From the NCBI GenBank assembly GCA_038373865.1, contig JAXGGA010002063.1, positions 62,001 through 126,000 on the forward strand: a stretch of 64,000 nucleotides of DNA, in the 5' to 3' direction. The first letter of the stretch is position 1, and every line of letters begins with the position of its first letter. Below are positions 1 to 11,110 of this stretch, piece after piece. The stretch is from Uloborus plumipes. Its lineage: Eukaryota; Arthropoda; Arachnida; Araneae; Uloboridae. The notes under the pieces were generated by a model, which worked only from the letters and a program-made list of their open reading frames with translations, was not told the DNA's origin and did not search any database. A program made the position numbers and the translations under genes.

Positions 1-190
1 CAATGTATGTAGAATTTTATTCTGCATAGACCCAGACAAACGTTATTGTATAAAACAAATTCCTTCACACTTATTTAGCAGCATAAAAAGAACGCGAGTT
101 CCATCTTTTGCATGCATCCGACAATCGTTTTCGTCCTCTACTGAAAAGTTACAAAATAAACTTACGTTAGTCTGGTTCTGAAGTACAAAA
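1..190 (+). repeat. Partial copy of a TA-flanked MITE (family of 41516-41765)
   Basis: About 190 bases match the right three quarters of the MITE at 41516-41765, including the stretch TAAAACAAATTCCTTCACA and the end TACGTTAGTCTGGTTCTGA. The left end lies before the window. The copy is diverged and its terminal bases are degraded. Confidence 0.75.
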
Positions 191-819
191 ATTCTTCTTA
201 TACAGTATTTGGCCTTTTTTAGTTTGAAGCAGAATAACTGCCCTACGGTTCATCTTCTGTGAACATTGAAACAAATTTCTATTTTCTAACTGAAATTAAA
301 GTTATACATTAATAATCCTCAAACATTAATGATATCTTTTAGTGACATTGCGATAATATTGAATTTCAAAAAAATAAATTGTAGGTAAGCAAACTGATTA
401 ATTAGCATTTCCAATTTATTAATCATAAAGACATAATCATATATGGATGCCATCACAAAGCGCTAAAATATTTCCGTGGTCCTTTATTTTGACAACTATT
501 CAATATAACATATTGAAATTCTTGATCAAATTCGGTTATATTTGACAAAACAATAACCTATATCCACGACAGGGTTTCGTATTAAATGCATTGTATACTA
601 ATCTGTGCACTAAGTCTTCATGAAGCTATGAAAATTAATTAATTTGTTTCTGACGTTACTGTAAAATAACGACAGAAGGTTTCTTGTCATTTAAAGAAGT
701 TAACTGCAAAAATCAGTTTTCATAATACGCTGTTACCCTAAACGTACCGTCGATAGGTTAAATTCAATAAAGTATATGGGATATTCACAACGAAATTTCA
801 TTGCTTTAATGTATTTCTG
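191..819. other. AT-rich noncoding stretch
   Basis: I see no ORF of substance, repeat structure or RNA signature here. Confidence 0.6.
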
Positions 820-1082
820 AGCGAGAAAACATGCTTATTGTATAAATGAGTTGCACGTTCGTCTGTGAAAAAATATGAGAAAGCTGATGTAGATGTTGCA
901 TTTTTAGGAAAAACATCTTTATTGCGTGAATGAATATGAGCAAACTGATCATACATTTTGCATGTTCAAAAATGCCATGTTTATTGTTTAAATGAATACG
1001 AGCAAACTGATCATAGATGTTGCATATTTGTAAATCGCATGTTTATTGTTTGAATGAGTATGAGCAAACTGATCATAGATAA
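820..1082. repeat. 62-bp tandem repeat, about four copies
   Basis: The phrase GAGCAAACTGATCAT recurs at 938, 1000 and 1062, a period of 62. A more diverged unit lies at 877 (61 bp earlier). Each unit also carries a variant of CATGTTTATTGTTTGAATGA. No coding potential is seen. Confidence 0.85.
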
Positions 1083-2524
1083 GAGGAATTGACTCAAATT
1101 ATTCAAACCGAAGTCAGTTACAAGACAGTAAAACAATACTGTAACCAAAATTATGTTTCAAATTTAATTGCAACACAAAATGATACTGATGCAACCTTGC
1201 AGAAATCATACATGGATCCCCTCTTATAACTTTATGAGTTTCACATAATCTTATAATTTATATCTGTGATCATTTTTCAAGAAAGTACAGACTCATAAGT
1301 TCACAGAAAATCCACATACATCTCCACATCTTCATTCTATTAGTGTTTTTGGATATTACTTCCTCACGTTGTGCACGATTACAAATTAAAAAAAGAAAGT
1401 AGAAAATGAAGTCTATTGCTTTGTTCGTGTGATGTAACTTGTGAAAACTTTAGAAGTTTTGTAATATAATAAAACAAAATTGGCTCCTTTGCTTAAATTT
1501 TCAAGAAAGTTTGAACATCAGAAGTTTCTATTGAATCTCATTACAACTCGAAATTTATATGCATAGTGTATCATCTCCCAACACTCAACTCGTTGAAAAC
1601 TACCCAGTTATTTGCCGCAGAGTGCATAAAAATAAAGAATTCTTTTATAAAGGAAATCCTCCTAAAACAAATATTCAGAATGGTATTGGATCGAAAGCGA
1701 TAGAATGTATTTCATGGCAAACATTACTGAGTGCCATGAAAAAGCTCACGAAAGGATCTGGAAGGTGGATACAACAGGAAATTAAATTTTGTCTTTGTCT
1801 TTAAGTTCTCAATGTGCAACGAGTAAATTTGAAAATTAAATAATGCAGAGAATATAGGTTTTTTAATATCCATCATTTTCTGTTCAATTTCAGAGGGAAA
1901 TTAAGCAGAAAAAATACTTCACTTAAAACACAAGTTGAAGCGAAATAAGCCAGAACTTGAAACCTAAGCTGTACTTATGGGTATTAAAAAAAAGTTGTTT
2001 GGAAGCAACCGCTATGTGCGGAGCATATCTTTTTCGGATAAGTGTTACAAACAATACCTTCAAGATTTTTTAAGCCAACTTCCTTCGTAATTACTTTCAA
2101 AAGTTTCTTACTGTAGAGTAACTACACATTCTTTCCGAAGCATAAAACTAAAGAACTGAATGTATTACATATTTGATTCCCTGGAATTGTGTGTGTACTT
2201 CAAGACATTATTGCGCTTGGAATGTACTTTATAGAGTTCCCAATTTGAATATTGCATATTTCCACAGAGTCAATTATATTATAGAATTTGGAGAAGAATA
2301 CTTGCATTTTATTTTCTATTGTCTGAGTTCTTTGAAAATAAGTGAATAATTAAGAAAAGGAATGTATAAAAATCCTTCTGATTTTAAAGTAGTAATGTAC
2401 CCCTAAATTTGAAAAAGATAATAGGGTTTTTTTTTCCTTTCGTAGCGTTGATTGGGGAACGACGCTGTAGTTTCTTAACTTTATTTTATATCAAACAGCA
2501 CATTGGTTTTATTTAAAACGAACT
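1083..2524. other. AT-rich noncoding stretch
   Basis: Contains an 81-codon open frame at 1559-1804 with no recognisable motif, probably chance. Nothing else is supported. Confidence 0.5.
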
Positions 2525-2532
2525 AATTTATC

Positions 2533-2817
2533 GCCGGCCACCTTGTCTAGTGGTCAGAGTAGTCTGCCATGGATGATGTGGCCCCGGGTTCGAGTCCCGG
2601 CTTGGGCAAGGATGTGCTCCCTCTCTCTCCTGTCCTTATCCTTTCTTTGTATGAATGTGTTGTTGTGTGAAAGGTTGCCTACCCTATAAACGGGTACCTA
2701 TGGCATGCGTGTACTGTGGAAGTCGGACTTCACGCCAAATACCGGTACAGTTGGAAAAGTGAAGCAGCGCACCCCAAATTGCCAGCCTGGCTGGCACACG
2801 ACAAAAAAAAAAAAAAA
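2533..2817 (+). repeat. tRNA-derived SINE, family A
   Basis: A tRNA-like head contains an A-box-like TAGTGGTCAGAG and a perfect B box GGTTCGAGTCC, the internal RNA polymerase III promoter. A tRNA-unrelated body and an A-rich tail of about 17 A follow. Short flanking repeats (AATTTATC before, AATTATC after) fit a target-site duplication. The head matches the SINEs at 12186-12496 and 12775-13588, but the 3' half differs, so this is another subfamily. It is a mobile repeat, not a functional tRNA gene. Confidence 0.85.
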
Positions 2818-2892
2818 AATTATCAACAGAATATGGACTTTTGTGATTGAAAAAAAAAATCTAAATTTTCAGTATGCTATACCCTATCTTTG

Positions 2893-3280
2893 TTTGTTTG
2901 TTTCCAATGGGGCTGCGTTTAGCTTCTTGCCATTTGCAGACCTAGTACATTCCCCAAGACCGGAATACACTCTTTCATGTGGCACCACCATCGGCGGAAT
3001 GCCATTGCCTCGAAACTTTTGACGTCCAGTTTCTTCACTAGATGGAGGCACCTGGGCTCGATTCGATGCGATACTACACTAAGAATTTAAAAATTTTAAG
3101 AGGTACTATAAGCCAAACAAGTACTCGAGGGATCTTTTACATGCCGCAAAATGATACGAGATGGACGCTGTCGATTTTCTGCATCAAAAAAATCCACCAA
3201 CTGGAATCGGGTTTGATCTCGCGCTTTTGGGTGTGAGAGGCCAGCGTCTTAACTACTACACCACCCTGTTGGCTCATATT
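2893..3280 (-). repeat. tRNA-derived SINE, family B
   Basis: Read on the minus strand, the head near 3275 has a degenerate tRNA-like A box (TAGTAGTTAAGACG) and a B-box remnant about 45 bases on. The body ends in an (AAAC)n-type tail, seen on + as TTTGTTTGTTTGTTT at 2890. The 9-base flanks CTATCTTTG at 2884-2892 and 3281-3289 are identical and mark a target duplication. The head and tail sequences differ from family A. Confidence 0.75.
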
Positions 3281-4682
3281 CTATCTTTGAGTTGTATAAA
3301 TGCCTTTTTTTGTAAAATAATTTTCGAATTTGTGTAGAGTTGATTTGATGCGGGAAAGCATGACCCTGATAAACGTTGAATAATTGAAAGTAATCTTCCA
3401 GGAAAGCCTGATGAATTCTCTTTTTTGCTAATGTGTAACCTTCCAAACAACATCTCTGATAGCTTATTGGGAATTCTGGTGTAACCTTGCACAGAAATTG
3501 GTGAAACGTTATGGTATAACTGCACTACCATGGTTCAACCTTCTATAAAGGATGTGTTACTTTACACCAGACGAATCGGGTAATTCAGGCAACACGTCTG
3601 CTCCCGTATTTATGTAGTAAGGTTATGCAAACATTTTTAAAGTCCTACGTACACGTGTTTCGGCGTTAGAAGGAACGCCAGTGTCAAGGCAATGGGTTAC
3701 TTACGCATTGAACGTCTTTTACATTGGAAAAAGTGTGTTCCTTGTAACGCAGAAACACGCGGGAGCATTAATCTGCAGCTTTTGTGCAATATAACGCTGT
3801 CGTTCCTAATTATAGTTTTTATTTCATAACTTATAACGACGACAACCATTTTTAAATCACTGAAATAAAATATAAATTTCAATTTGCATGAAAGTTATAC
3901 ATTTATACTGGACTAGTTTTTGATTATTATTTAAACAGTAGACAAAAAAAGCGATTTTACTTGTTAAACTCGCTGCTTGGTTCAACAAAATTAATTATTA
4001 CAACCCCGTTTCAGAGCCCAAAACAAGCTTGCACACCTGAAATTGCTCTTGTTTTCTGTTCTTATTTTATGCCAAGTTTTATTACATAATTAAAAGTAGT
4101 TTCTTTATTGACATATTCAAGGCGTTCTTTGGGATGAGAAACAAATAGTTTGTCTGTATTTTTATTATTAGTATTAATACGTTTAACTTATGTTTCCTTC
4201 CGCCTATATTTCAGTTTATATTGTATCAGTTAAAAAACCGAAATGCTTCAACTTTATAAGAATAAAAATTAGGTCTAAGTTATTTTCTTAATGTTTATGT
4301 TTTGTATAGTTATCGTTAAAGTATGTTTTTCAGTAATGTTCATGTTTTGTATAGTTATCGTTAAAGTATGTAATTCAGTCATTTCATAGAATAACTATGT
4401 ATTTTATGAAATAACAAGACAATTCAGTTAATGTTTATAGTAGATGAAAATCTTCGTACTCTTTAACAAGTCATTTCATGAAATAACTAATAATAATGTG
4501 TGACACAGGTTGTCTAACATTGAAAATGTTATATATTTTAAATTTACTTCTGACTGAAATTCCCTGATCAAAGGAAACAAATCGTATTTGTTCATTATGG
4601 TGACTTTTTCATTTTCTAGCACTCTCGTTACAGTAAAATATAGTGCCGAAGTTCTACTCATTATATTCAGTAATCAGAAATA
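3281..4682. other. Noncoding stretch with a possible transposon fragment
   Basis: Around 3560-3705 a block with CACGTGTTTCGGCGTT and 'GGAACGCC' resembles repeat ends I have met in arthropod genomes, but I cannot name the family. A 45-bp direct duplication occupies about 4289-4378 (ATGTTTTGTATAG at 4297 and 4342). The rest is AT-rich and unremarkable. Confidence 0.4.
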
Positions 4683-7223
4683 CAGTGAACTCTCACTTAT
4701 GCGCCTACCCTAGGAGCCGACAGAAAAAGGCTCATAAGTGAGAGAGACGTATAAGTGAACAAACCTTTTTAAAGGACTAAAACTCAACATAGGTTGAGTG
4801 AGAGAGTGAATAAGAATGATTCTATAGAAAAGGGACATATTACTACTGTTTGGCAATGACTGTAACGTAACTATAATGATCAAGAGAATACAAAAGTTGT
4901 TGCATACATAATTACAAAATGTTCCCTTTAAAACGATGCATAATAAATAATTGTCCCTCTCCGAACTCTAGTTCATGCGGAAAAAATGCCTTCCGTGAGC
5001 AATAAAGGCGAAAGATTAAAGAGGAAAGTAAAGAAAAATGCTTTTTTTTAAAAGAAAATAAATAAATTTTCATAAATTTTAGGGAAAATTCGGCGCATAA
5101 GGGAAATATTTATCTTCAGAGCGACGCACAGTGGAGTATTTGAGTGAAAATCCTGGCCAAAAGTCGAAAATGTAAAGTATAGTCAATCTCACACTTCTAT
5201 TCGTTTTCGGACAACTGATAAGACACTACGTCATAATATACAACATAAAACCCCTTCCACTTTGATTAAGACATATACGAATGCTTCAAAATCAGTTGAT
5301 GTCAAATCTGCGCTGCTGTTTTCCTGAAAGCTTCGTTTGTTGCTTACATTCAATAAGCTGTATTCGGAGGCTTATTTCGAAATTATATAAAAAACACTAA
5401 TGAATATGGAAGACGAAGGTATGTACTTTAATATGATGTGCAATCCATGTAGAATTTGCTTCGGGAAATATTTTTTTAATAGTGTTTTACACAACGTTAA
5501 AAAAATCGCTCTATTTTCAGTAATTTTTTTAAAAAGAAAGGTTTTTATATGGGTTCCGGGCATTTCCGGACACAAGTTCGGGTATCAAAATAAAGCTTAA
5601 GGTTCCCTTAAAACGTGTTTGAAAAAAAAAAGTTGCCCCTTTTTGCCCTATTTTGCTTAAAATAGGTTTAAACTGGATGAAGTAAATTTGCGTTTTTTCT
5701 TTTGGGTTTGTACATGTTCGTTTTTTTTTCAGGATCTTCTAGGAAGTTTATAGAAATCACAAACAAATCATTGTATGAGATAATTAAAAAGTGTCCGTCT
5801 AAAAAATTAGACGAAAAGGTTATGTATTTGCAGAGTTTGGGTCAAAAACTCCACTGAGGGGAAGCAGAAAAATTTTCGGTTTCTAGTGCTATATAACATC
5901 AATATGTGTAGGTAATTTTCCCTTATCTTTGGCGATTTATGTAAAAATTGCTTTGAGTTGAAATAAAAAAGGAACGGTTTAACGAATCTTTTCGAACTAT
6001 AGCCTTTGTTACTCCCTGAGAATGTACCTTTCATATGCTGAAAATGTTTTTCAAATAGGTGCGTGGTTTCGGAGGTTATTTAAGATACAAAATCACCCTT
6101 CCTCTTTGTAATATTAGAAAAGATTTATTTTTGCAATGAGAAAGGATTCATTAAAACATCAAAATATTTGCCTACAATTCTCGTGGCCTTTTTTTTCTTT
6201 TGTTCAAGGTTAATTTGTCAGGTCAAGGCATTTTTTGTAACCTAACGATTAGAAATTATAATCAAAACTTTTTCCTCATATTTAAGTAACGTTTTTGACA
6301 GAATACTGGTATTGTTGAACTACTTTTTTGGGAGGGGGGGGAGAGGAGGCAATGTACTAATTACATTCCGTCAAAGGAAAAAATACATCGAATAAAATAC
6401 GCTTACTTATTAGCTTTCGCTTCAAACAATTCCTCGTCAGCTTTTGGCATGTTGCCAGCTGCTGCAAAACGAACGTAAAACCATGCTGAAACACGATGAA
6501 AATTTTTCCTTCACCTCTTTAAAAAAATTCACTAAAAATCAATGAAGCAAGATAACTTCACCGTTTTTGCTTTAAATGAAGGTGAAATGTTTATATTGTA
6601 TCCTTGAAAAGTTTCAGAGCAATAACACCATTAGATTCTCGGATGCAGGAATTTTAATTTACATTGATTGATTAATTGAAAAACGTCGAAAAAGTGACCT
6701 ATCTTTGAAAATTCCTGAAAATTCGGTAAATTACGTTAGAACTTCAAACAATTTAGACTTTTAAAGAAATTGAATTGCTCCAAATGGTGATGTATTTTTT
6801 TTCTTCTAACGTTCACTAGAAAACTTTTTACGGTCGTATACTCGCAAAATTCAAAACCATGGATAAAACATTAAATAACTTTTTTTTCTAAATTAAATTT
6901 TAAAAATAGAGCTTCAAGTTACAACATCTGACCTTTTAGACACTTTGTTGACCAAGTTTCATAGCTGTACGCTGGGTAGCTTTGCTGTACAACGCCCAAA
7001 CGCACAGAAGGATATTTCCTTAGAAGAGCGAAAATTCCAAAATAGTTTTGGCCAGGATACAGTCAAATACTCCACAGTCTTTTCAGTCAAATACTCCACT
7101 GTGCGACGCATAAAAGAACGATACTATCATTATTTTGCTATGGAATATGCTGGGACCTTTCAAAATCATCGTATAAGTGAAAAAAGCGTATAAATGAGGC
7201 GGCGTATAAGTGAGAGTTCACTG
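4683..7223. mobile_element. 2.5-kb Tc1/mariner-superfamily (Tigger/pogo-like) element, nonautonomous
   Basis: The ends are inverted: CAGTGAACTCTCACTTATGC at 4683 and its near complement ending at 7223. Both are flanked by TA (4681-4682 and 7224-7225). Inner inverted segments extend the symmetry: the 'cagtggagtatttga' motif near 5126 is inverted at about 7078-7106, with a duplicate at 7060, and ATCCTGGCCAAAA near 5148 is inverted near 7045. CAGT... ends with TA duplications are typical of Tigger/pogo elements. No long transposase ORF survives, so this is probably a nonautonomous or decayed copy. The exact family is inferred. Confidence 0.75.
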
Positions 7224-7372
7224 TACCTACAAAATAAGGGTCTGCTCACATGTTTCAATTGCGCTGCTTTAGAACCATCAATGGTTAGAGAGACCGTTAG
7301 CATGATGATGTGCGTTCATTTCAGCGCAGCGATATGGCACCGCCATTTACGGCGGGGGTGCCAAACAGGCTA

Positions 7373-7462
7373 CAGTGTAGAACAGGACCTGTTCGGACAG
7401 TGCAGAACAGGACTTGTTCGTACAGTGCAGAACAGGACGTGTTCGTACTGAACAGGTCCTAG
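7373..7462. repeat. 25-bp minisatellite, about 3.5 copies
   Basis: Units of the type CAGTGCAGAACAGGACTTG followed by TTCGTA repeat in tandem with a period of 25. The last unit is degenerate. Confidence 0.85.
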
Positions 7463-8049
7463 AAGCAGACAATTTTAGAGTCTGTTACTCTGAAATAGTC
7501 TTAGCAATGCCACTAATTTTGCGTCGTTAACATGGAAACTGCTGAGGCAATTCATTTATTTTAGATTCATAGAAAAAGTCTCCATTTAGATGACGCAAAA
7601 TGTGTGACCTTGATACGCCTCTTTTAAAGAAACAGACTATCACGTGGGACATCACGTGAAATCTCTTACATAGCTTCACATTTCCTACCCATTGATGGCT
7701 CTAATGCAGTGGTTCCCAACCTAGGGGGCGATCGCCCCCCAAGTGGGCGATTTTACTTCTCAGTGGTGCGATAAAATCCTTAAGGGGCGATAGGGGGGCG
7801 ATAGGTATTTAGAAGAGAAAATGGTAGTAATAAAAGGGTCGCAAAAATCGAAATTGTAAACATGTACGAAACCGGTTGTTCAGAGCTCACACAATTAATC
7901 ACAAGTTAAGAGCTTCCTCCTTGCACCTCGGATGAACCTTATTAAGTATTTTATCATTCATTGTCAAGTTTATGAATTTTTAGATTTTCAATTTACTCTC
8001 CTTCAAATTTTTAGCCTCAATGATTTTAATTCCCCTAGATTTAAGTGTA

Positions 8050-9378
8050 CGAGGGTGTTTCGAAAAGTAAAGATACAATGATTCACATTCCTTAAAAAAG
8101 AAATTTATTTACAAAACGTCAGTTGTTTCTTATTAACTGAACTATTTACTATTTTTCTACATAATTTCCACCGTTATCCAAACATTTGTTAAGCCGAGGT
8201 ACAAGCTTTTGTACTCCAGAGTCGTAGAAGTTTGCCGCCTGTTTTCGGAACCACATACCTACTTCATCTTTAATATCATCATCGTTGCTGAAAGATTTTC
8301 CACTAAGATGTGACTTCAGGTAAAGAAATAAATGGAAGTCGCTGGGAGCAAGGTCCGGGCTGTATGGTGGATGTTCCAGTACTTCCCATTTGAATTTTTT
8401 AAGCAGTGATTTGGTTAGGAGCGCTGTGTGAGGTCTAGCGTTGTCATGAAGCAAGCGAACTCCATTTGTCAGCATTCCCCTGCGTTTGTTTTGAATTGCC
8501 CTTCGAAGACGTGTCAAAGTCTGGCAATATGCAGCAGCATTAATTGAGGTTCCTGGAGGCATAAATTCGACAAGAAGAATGCCTTTCCTGTCCCAAAAAA
8601 CAGAAGCCATGACTTTTTTCGCGGAAATCGATGTTTTGAATTTTATCGCTTTTGGAGAATTTGAATGGCGCCATTGCAGTGACTGTTGCTTGGTTTCCGG
8701 TGTATGGTGGTAAACCCACGTCTCGTCTCCTGTCACAATGTGATCCAGGAACTCATCACCTTCTTCTGCATAGCGTGTGAGGAAATCGAGTGCAAATCCC
8801 ATCCTTTTCTTTTTGTGTTCTTCTGTTAACATTTTCGGAACCCAGCGCGCACACAATTTCTTGTACCCTAACTTGATAGTCACAACTTCATAAAGAGTTG
8901 TCATTGACAGTTCCGGTATAATCTGATGCAATTCTTTCAATTTGAGACGTCTATTCGCACGAATTGCGTCCTCCGTTCTCTGAAGAAGGGCATCAGACAT
9001 CACAGATGGCCGACCTGTTCTTTGTTCGTCATGAACATCGGACCTACCATCTGAGAAATGACGACACCATTTCGTTACATTTTGTCGATTCATAATGTCT
9101 CCATAAACAGAAACAATTTCTGTATGAATATCCGCTGGTCGCTGACCTTTTGCATGAAGAAAACGAATGACGGAGCGAACTTCGCATTTGGCGGAATTCT
9201 GAATCGCCATGGCCATTTTAATTACGAACTACTTCCACAAAAATCAACATTGCAATTCGAAACAAGCACGAGGAGAAAACTAAAGGTTCAAGATTAACAC
9301 CCGTGTTGCCAACTTTCTCGCCAAAACTTTTATTTTCCGCTGGCGTGCTTTGTATCTTTACTTTTCGAAATGCCCTCG
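8050..9378 (-). mobile_element. Complete mariner transposon
   Basis: Inverted terminal repeats of about 28 bp (CGAGGGTGTTTCGAAAAGTA... at 8050, complement ending at 9378) are flanked by TA at 8048-8049 and 9379-9380. The element is about 1.33 kb, normal for mariner, and encloses an uninterrupted transposase on the minus strand. It sits inside the hAT element, so it inserted later. Confidence 0.95.
8149..9216 (-). CDS. Mariner transposase (DD34D), intact
   Basis: This 355-residue protein has the full length expected for a mariner transposase, which cuts and reinserts its own element at TA sites in the nucleus. Residues 1 to about 115 form the paired helix-turn-helix region that binds the terminal repeats. 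The linker motif WVPKML (125-130) corresponds to the family's WVPHEL. The catalytic acidic triad is complete: D164 in VTGDETWVYH, D258 in LLHDNARPHTA and D293 in YSPDLAPSDFHLF. There are 34 residues between the last two, which defines DD34D. The frame has no stop or shift. The start at 9216 lies about 160 bp inside the right terminal repeat; a second Met follows two codons later. It may encode active enzyme. It is not a host gene, and similarity to vertebrate SETMAR reflects a shared mariner origin. Confidence 0.96.
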   Translation of the reverse strand: MAMAIQNSAKCEVRSVIRFLHAKGQRPADIHTEIVSVYGDIMNRQNVTKWCRHFSDGRSDVHDEQRTGRPSVMSDALLQRTEDAIRANRRLKLKELHQIIPELSMTTLYEVVTIKLGYKKLCARWVPKMLTEEHKKKRMGFALDFLTRYAEEGDEFLDHIVTGDETWVYHHTPETKQQSLQWRHSNSPKAIKFKTSISAKKVMASVFWDRKGILLVEFMPPGTSINAAAYCQTLTRLRRAIQNKRRGMLTNGVRLLHDNARPHTALLTKSLLKKFKWEVLEHPPYSPDLAPSDFHLFLYLKSHLSGKSFSNDDDIKDEVGMWFRKQAANFYDSGVQKLVPRLNKCLDNGGNYVEK

Positions 9379-9802
9379 TAGAAAAAAAAAATTCTTGAAA
9401 AATGTACTTCTGTTTTTTGAAAAGTATGTACGATGAAAAATACGATAATTTTAGTTTCCTTGTTATGTTACCCTTCAAATGCTTATCAGTTCGCTATGTG
9501 AAAGAAAAATAAATCAAAGGTATTTTATTTATTTATTAATATTTTTATTGTTTAAAAGTGATTGGTTGTAATTGCTTTATTGCGTACATTTTACTTCAAA
9601 TTCAAGTTAGGTACTTATATGTTTAATAATATCGCTACGTTCACTTGCGCTAACTAATAGTTTTTTAGAGGAAGAAGGGGGGAGTGCGATAGGTTTCAGT
9701 CAGCGTCTTAAAGGGAGCGATAAACTCAAAAAGGTTGGGAAACAGTGCTCTAATGCATCGCAAGCTCATCATGTAAACAGGTCCTAGAAGCAGACTATAA
9801 AG

Positions 9803-10205
9803 CAGTGCAATCACCTTCCAGTTGCATCACGTGAAATCTTTTAGATAGCTTAGTATTTCCCTAACTCACGTTAGTTCTATATTCATTGAGGGATCTAACG
9901 CAGTGCAATCACCTTCCAATTACATCACGTGAAATCTTTTAGATAGCTTAGTATTTCCCTAACTCACGTTAGTTCTATATTCATTGAGGGATCTAACGCA
10001 GTGCAATCACCTTCCAATTACATCACGTGAAATCTTTTAGATAGCTTAGTATTTCCCTAACTCACGTTAGTTCTATATTCATTGAGGGATCTAACGCAGA
10101 GCAATCACCTTCCAATTGCATCACGTGAAATCTTTTAGATAGCTTAGTATTTCCCTAACTCACGTTAGTTCTATATTCATTGAGGGATCTAACACAGGGC
10201 AATCG
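9803..10205. repeat. 98-bp minisatellite, four copies
   Basis: The phrase CAGTGCAATCACCTTCCA starts at 9803, 9901 and 9999, with one- or two-base variants at 10097 and 10195, an exact 98-bp period. Copies are nearly identical, suggesting recent expansion. Each contains ATCACGTGAAATC. A diverged monomer fragment lies at about 7648-7706, just left of the hAT element. Confidence 0.95.
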
Positions 10206-11110
10206 TATCATGTGAACCGGCCCTAGAAGCATACTGTGAAAATATCGTCTGAAAATTGTTGCGATACTGCTTGGATTACGGGGAGGGGTCATAGAATCAA
10301 ATTTTACTTTCTTTAATTTGTTAGAACAGGTAGCATTGAGTCAAAATGTTTTGCCGAAAACAAAAAAAAGAAAGAAAGAAAGAAGAAAAAAACACGTGAG
10401 TGATTGATTTTTGTTTTTTATTGTTATACATTACCAAAAATTAATCGTAATATTTTTTCAATTGGTACAGCAGGTATTACTAAATGAAAATCTTTTCTTT
10501 AAACTTCAGAAAAAAATAAAAAGAAAAACACGTTCACTATTAACAAGATCCGTTTTATTATTCTTTTTTATTCCATTGTTTATCGTTATACGTTTAGGAC
10601 AACATCTTTTTTCAAGAAAAAATGAAAAACATTCCTCAACTCAATAAGAAACAGATATGTAAATATCATTACCCTTTCTCATTCTACTGTAATCAAATTA
10701 TCAATACTTTTTCCCACCTTTATCCCACTCACGTATTGCATTTTTGTCCGAATCCAAATCCTCTCCAAGTGCAAATTGCACAATTTGTAAGACTATCTTC
10801 TCTCCCTCTCCAACAGTGATTTACGACCTTTCTTTCCCTTTCAGACGTGACTGATCGTGTTACTGGTGATTTAATGCTAATCACTTCCGGAATACTTTAG
10901 GATAACATTTAACGGACGAGACAACGCCGATTTATACGCTCCAGAACAAAACAACGAGACGGAATTCGTTACGATCGGAAAAGAATGGGTTGCTGTGATT
11001 ACAGGAACATAGAAGTTGTGTGAAAAACAGGGAAATGTTGGTAAAAATAATCATATTGATTTTTTTCTTTTGGAAAATGGAGCGAATAACTGAAGAGCTA
11101 AGTATCAATT
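10206..11110. other. AT-rich noncoding stretch
   Basis: Purine- and T-rich simple sequence occurs around 10365-10520. Open frames at 10411-10819 are compositionally biased and show no family motif. No gene is supported. Confidence 0.5.

Larger units (their letters stand above)
7707..9747. mobile_element. hAT-type DNA transposon (nonautonomous) carrying a nested mariner
   Basis: The termini CAGTGGTTCCCAACC (7707) and GGTTGGGAAACAGTG (ending 9747) are inverted repeats of the classic hAT type. They are flanked by a perfect 8-bp target duplication, CTCTAATG, at 7699-7706 and 9748-9755. Without the 1.33-kb mariner at 8050-9378 the element is about 710 bp and has no transposase, so it is a hAT MITE. 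G-rich subterminal repeats (GGGGGCGAT, GGGGCGATAG) lie inside the left end. Confidence 0.93.

Noticed and set aside
2533..2605. tRNA gene suggested by A and B boxes
   Set aside because: No plausible full cloverleaf with an acceptor stem, and the sequence continues into a repeat body with A-rich tail and target duplication, so it is a SINE head. The same applies at 3200-3275, 12420-12496, 12775-12850 and 14030-14115.
9803..10205. CRISPR-like array
   Set aside because: The units are contiguous 98-bp tandem copies without unique spacers, in a eukaryotic context.
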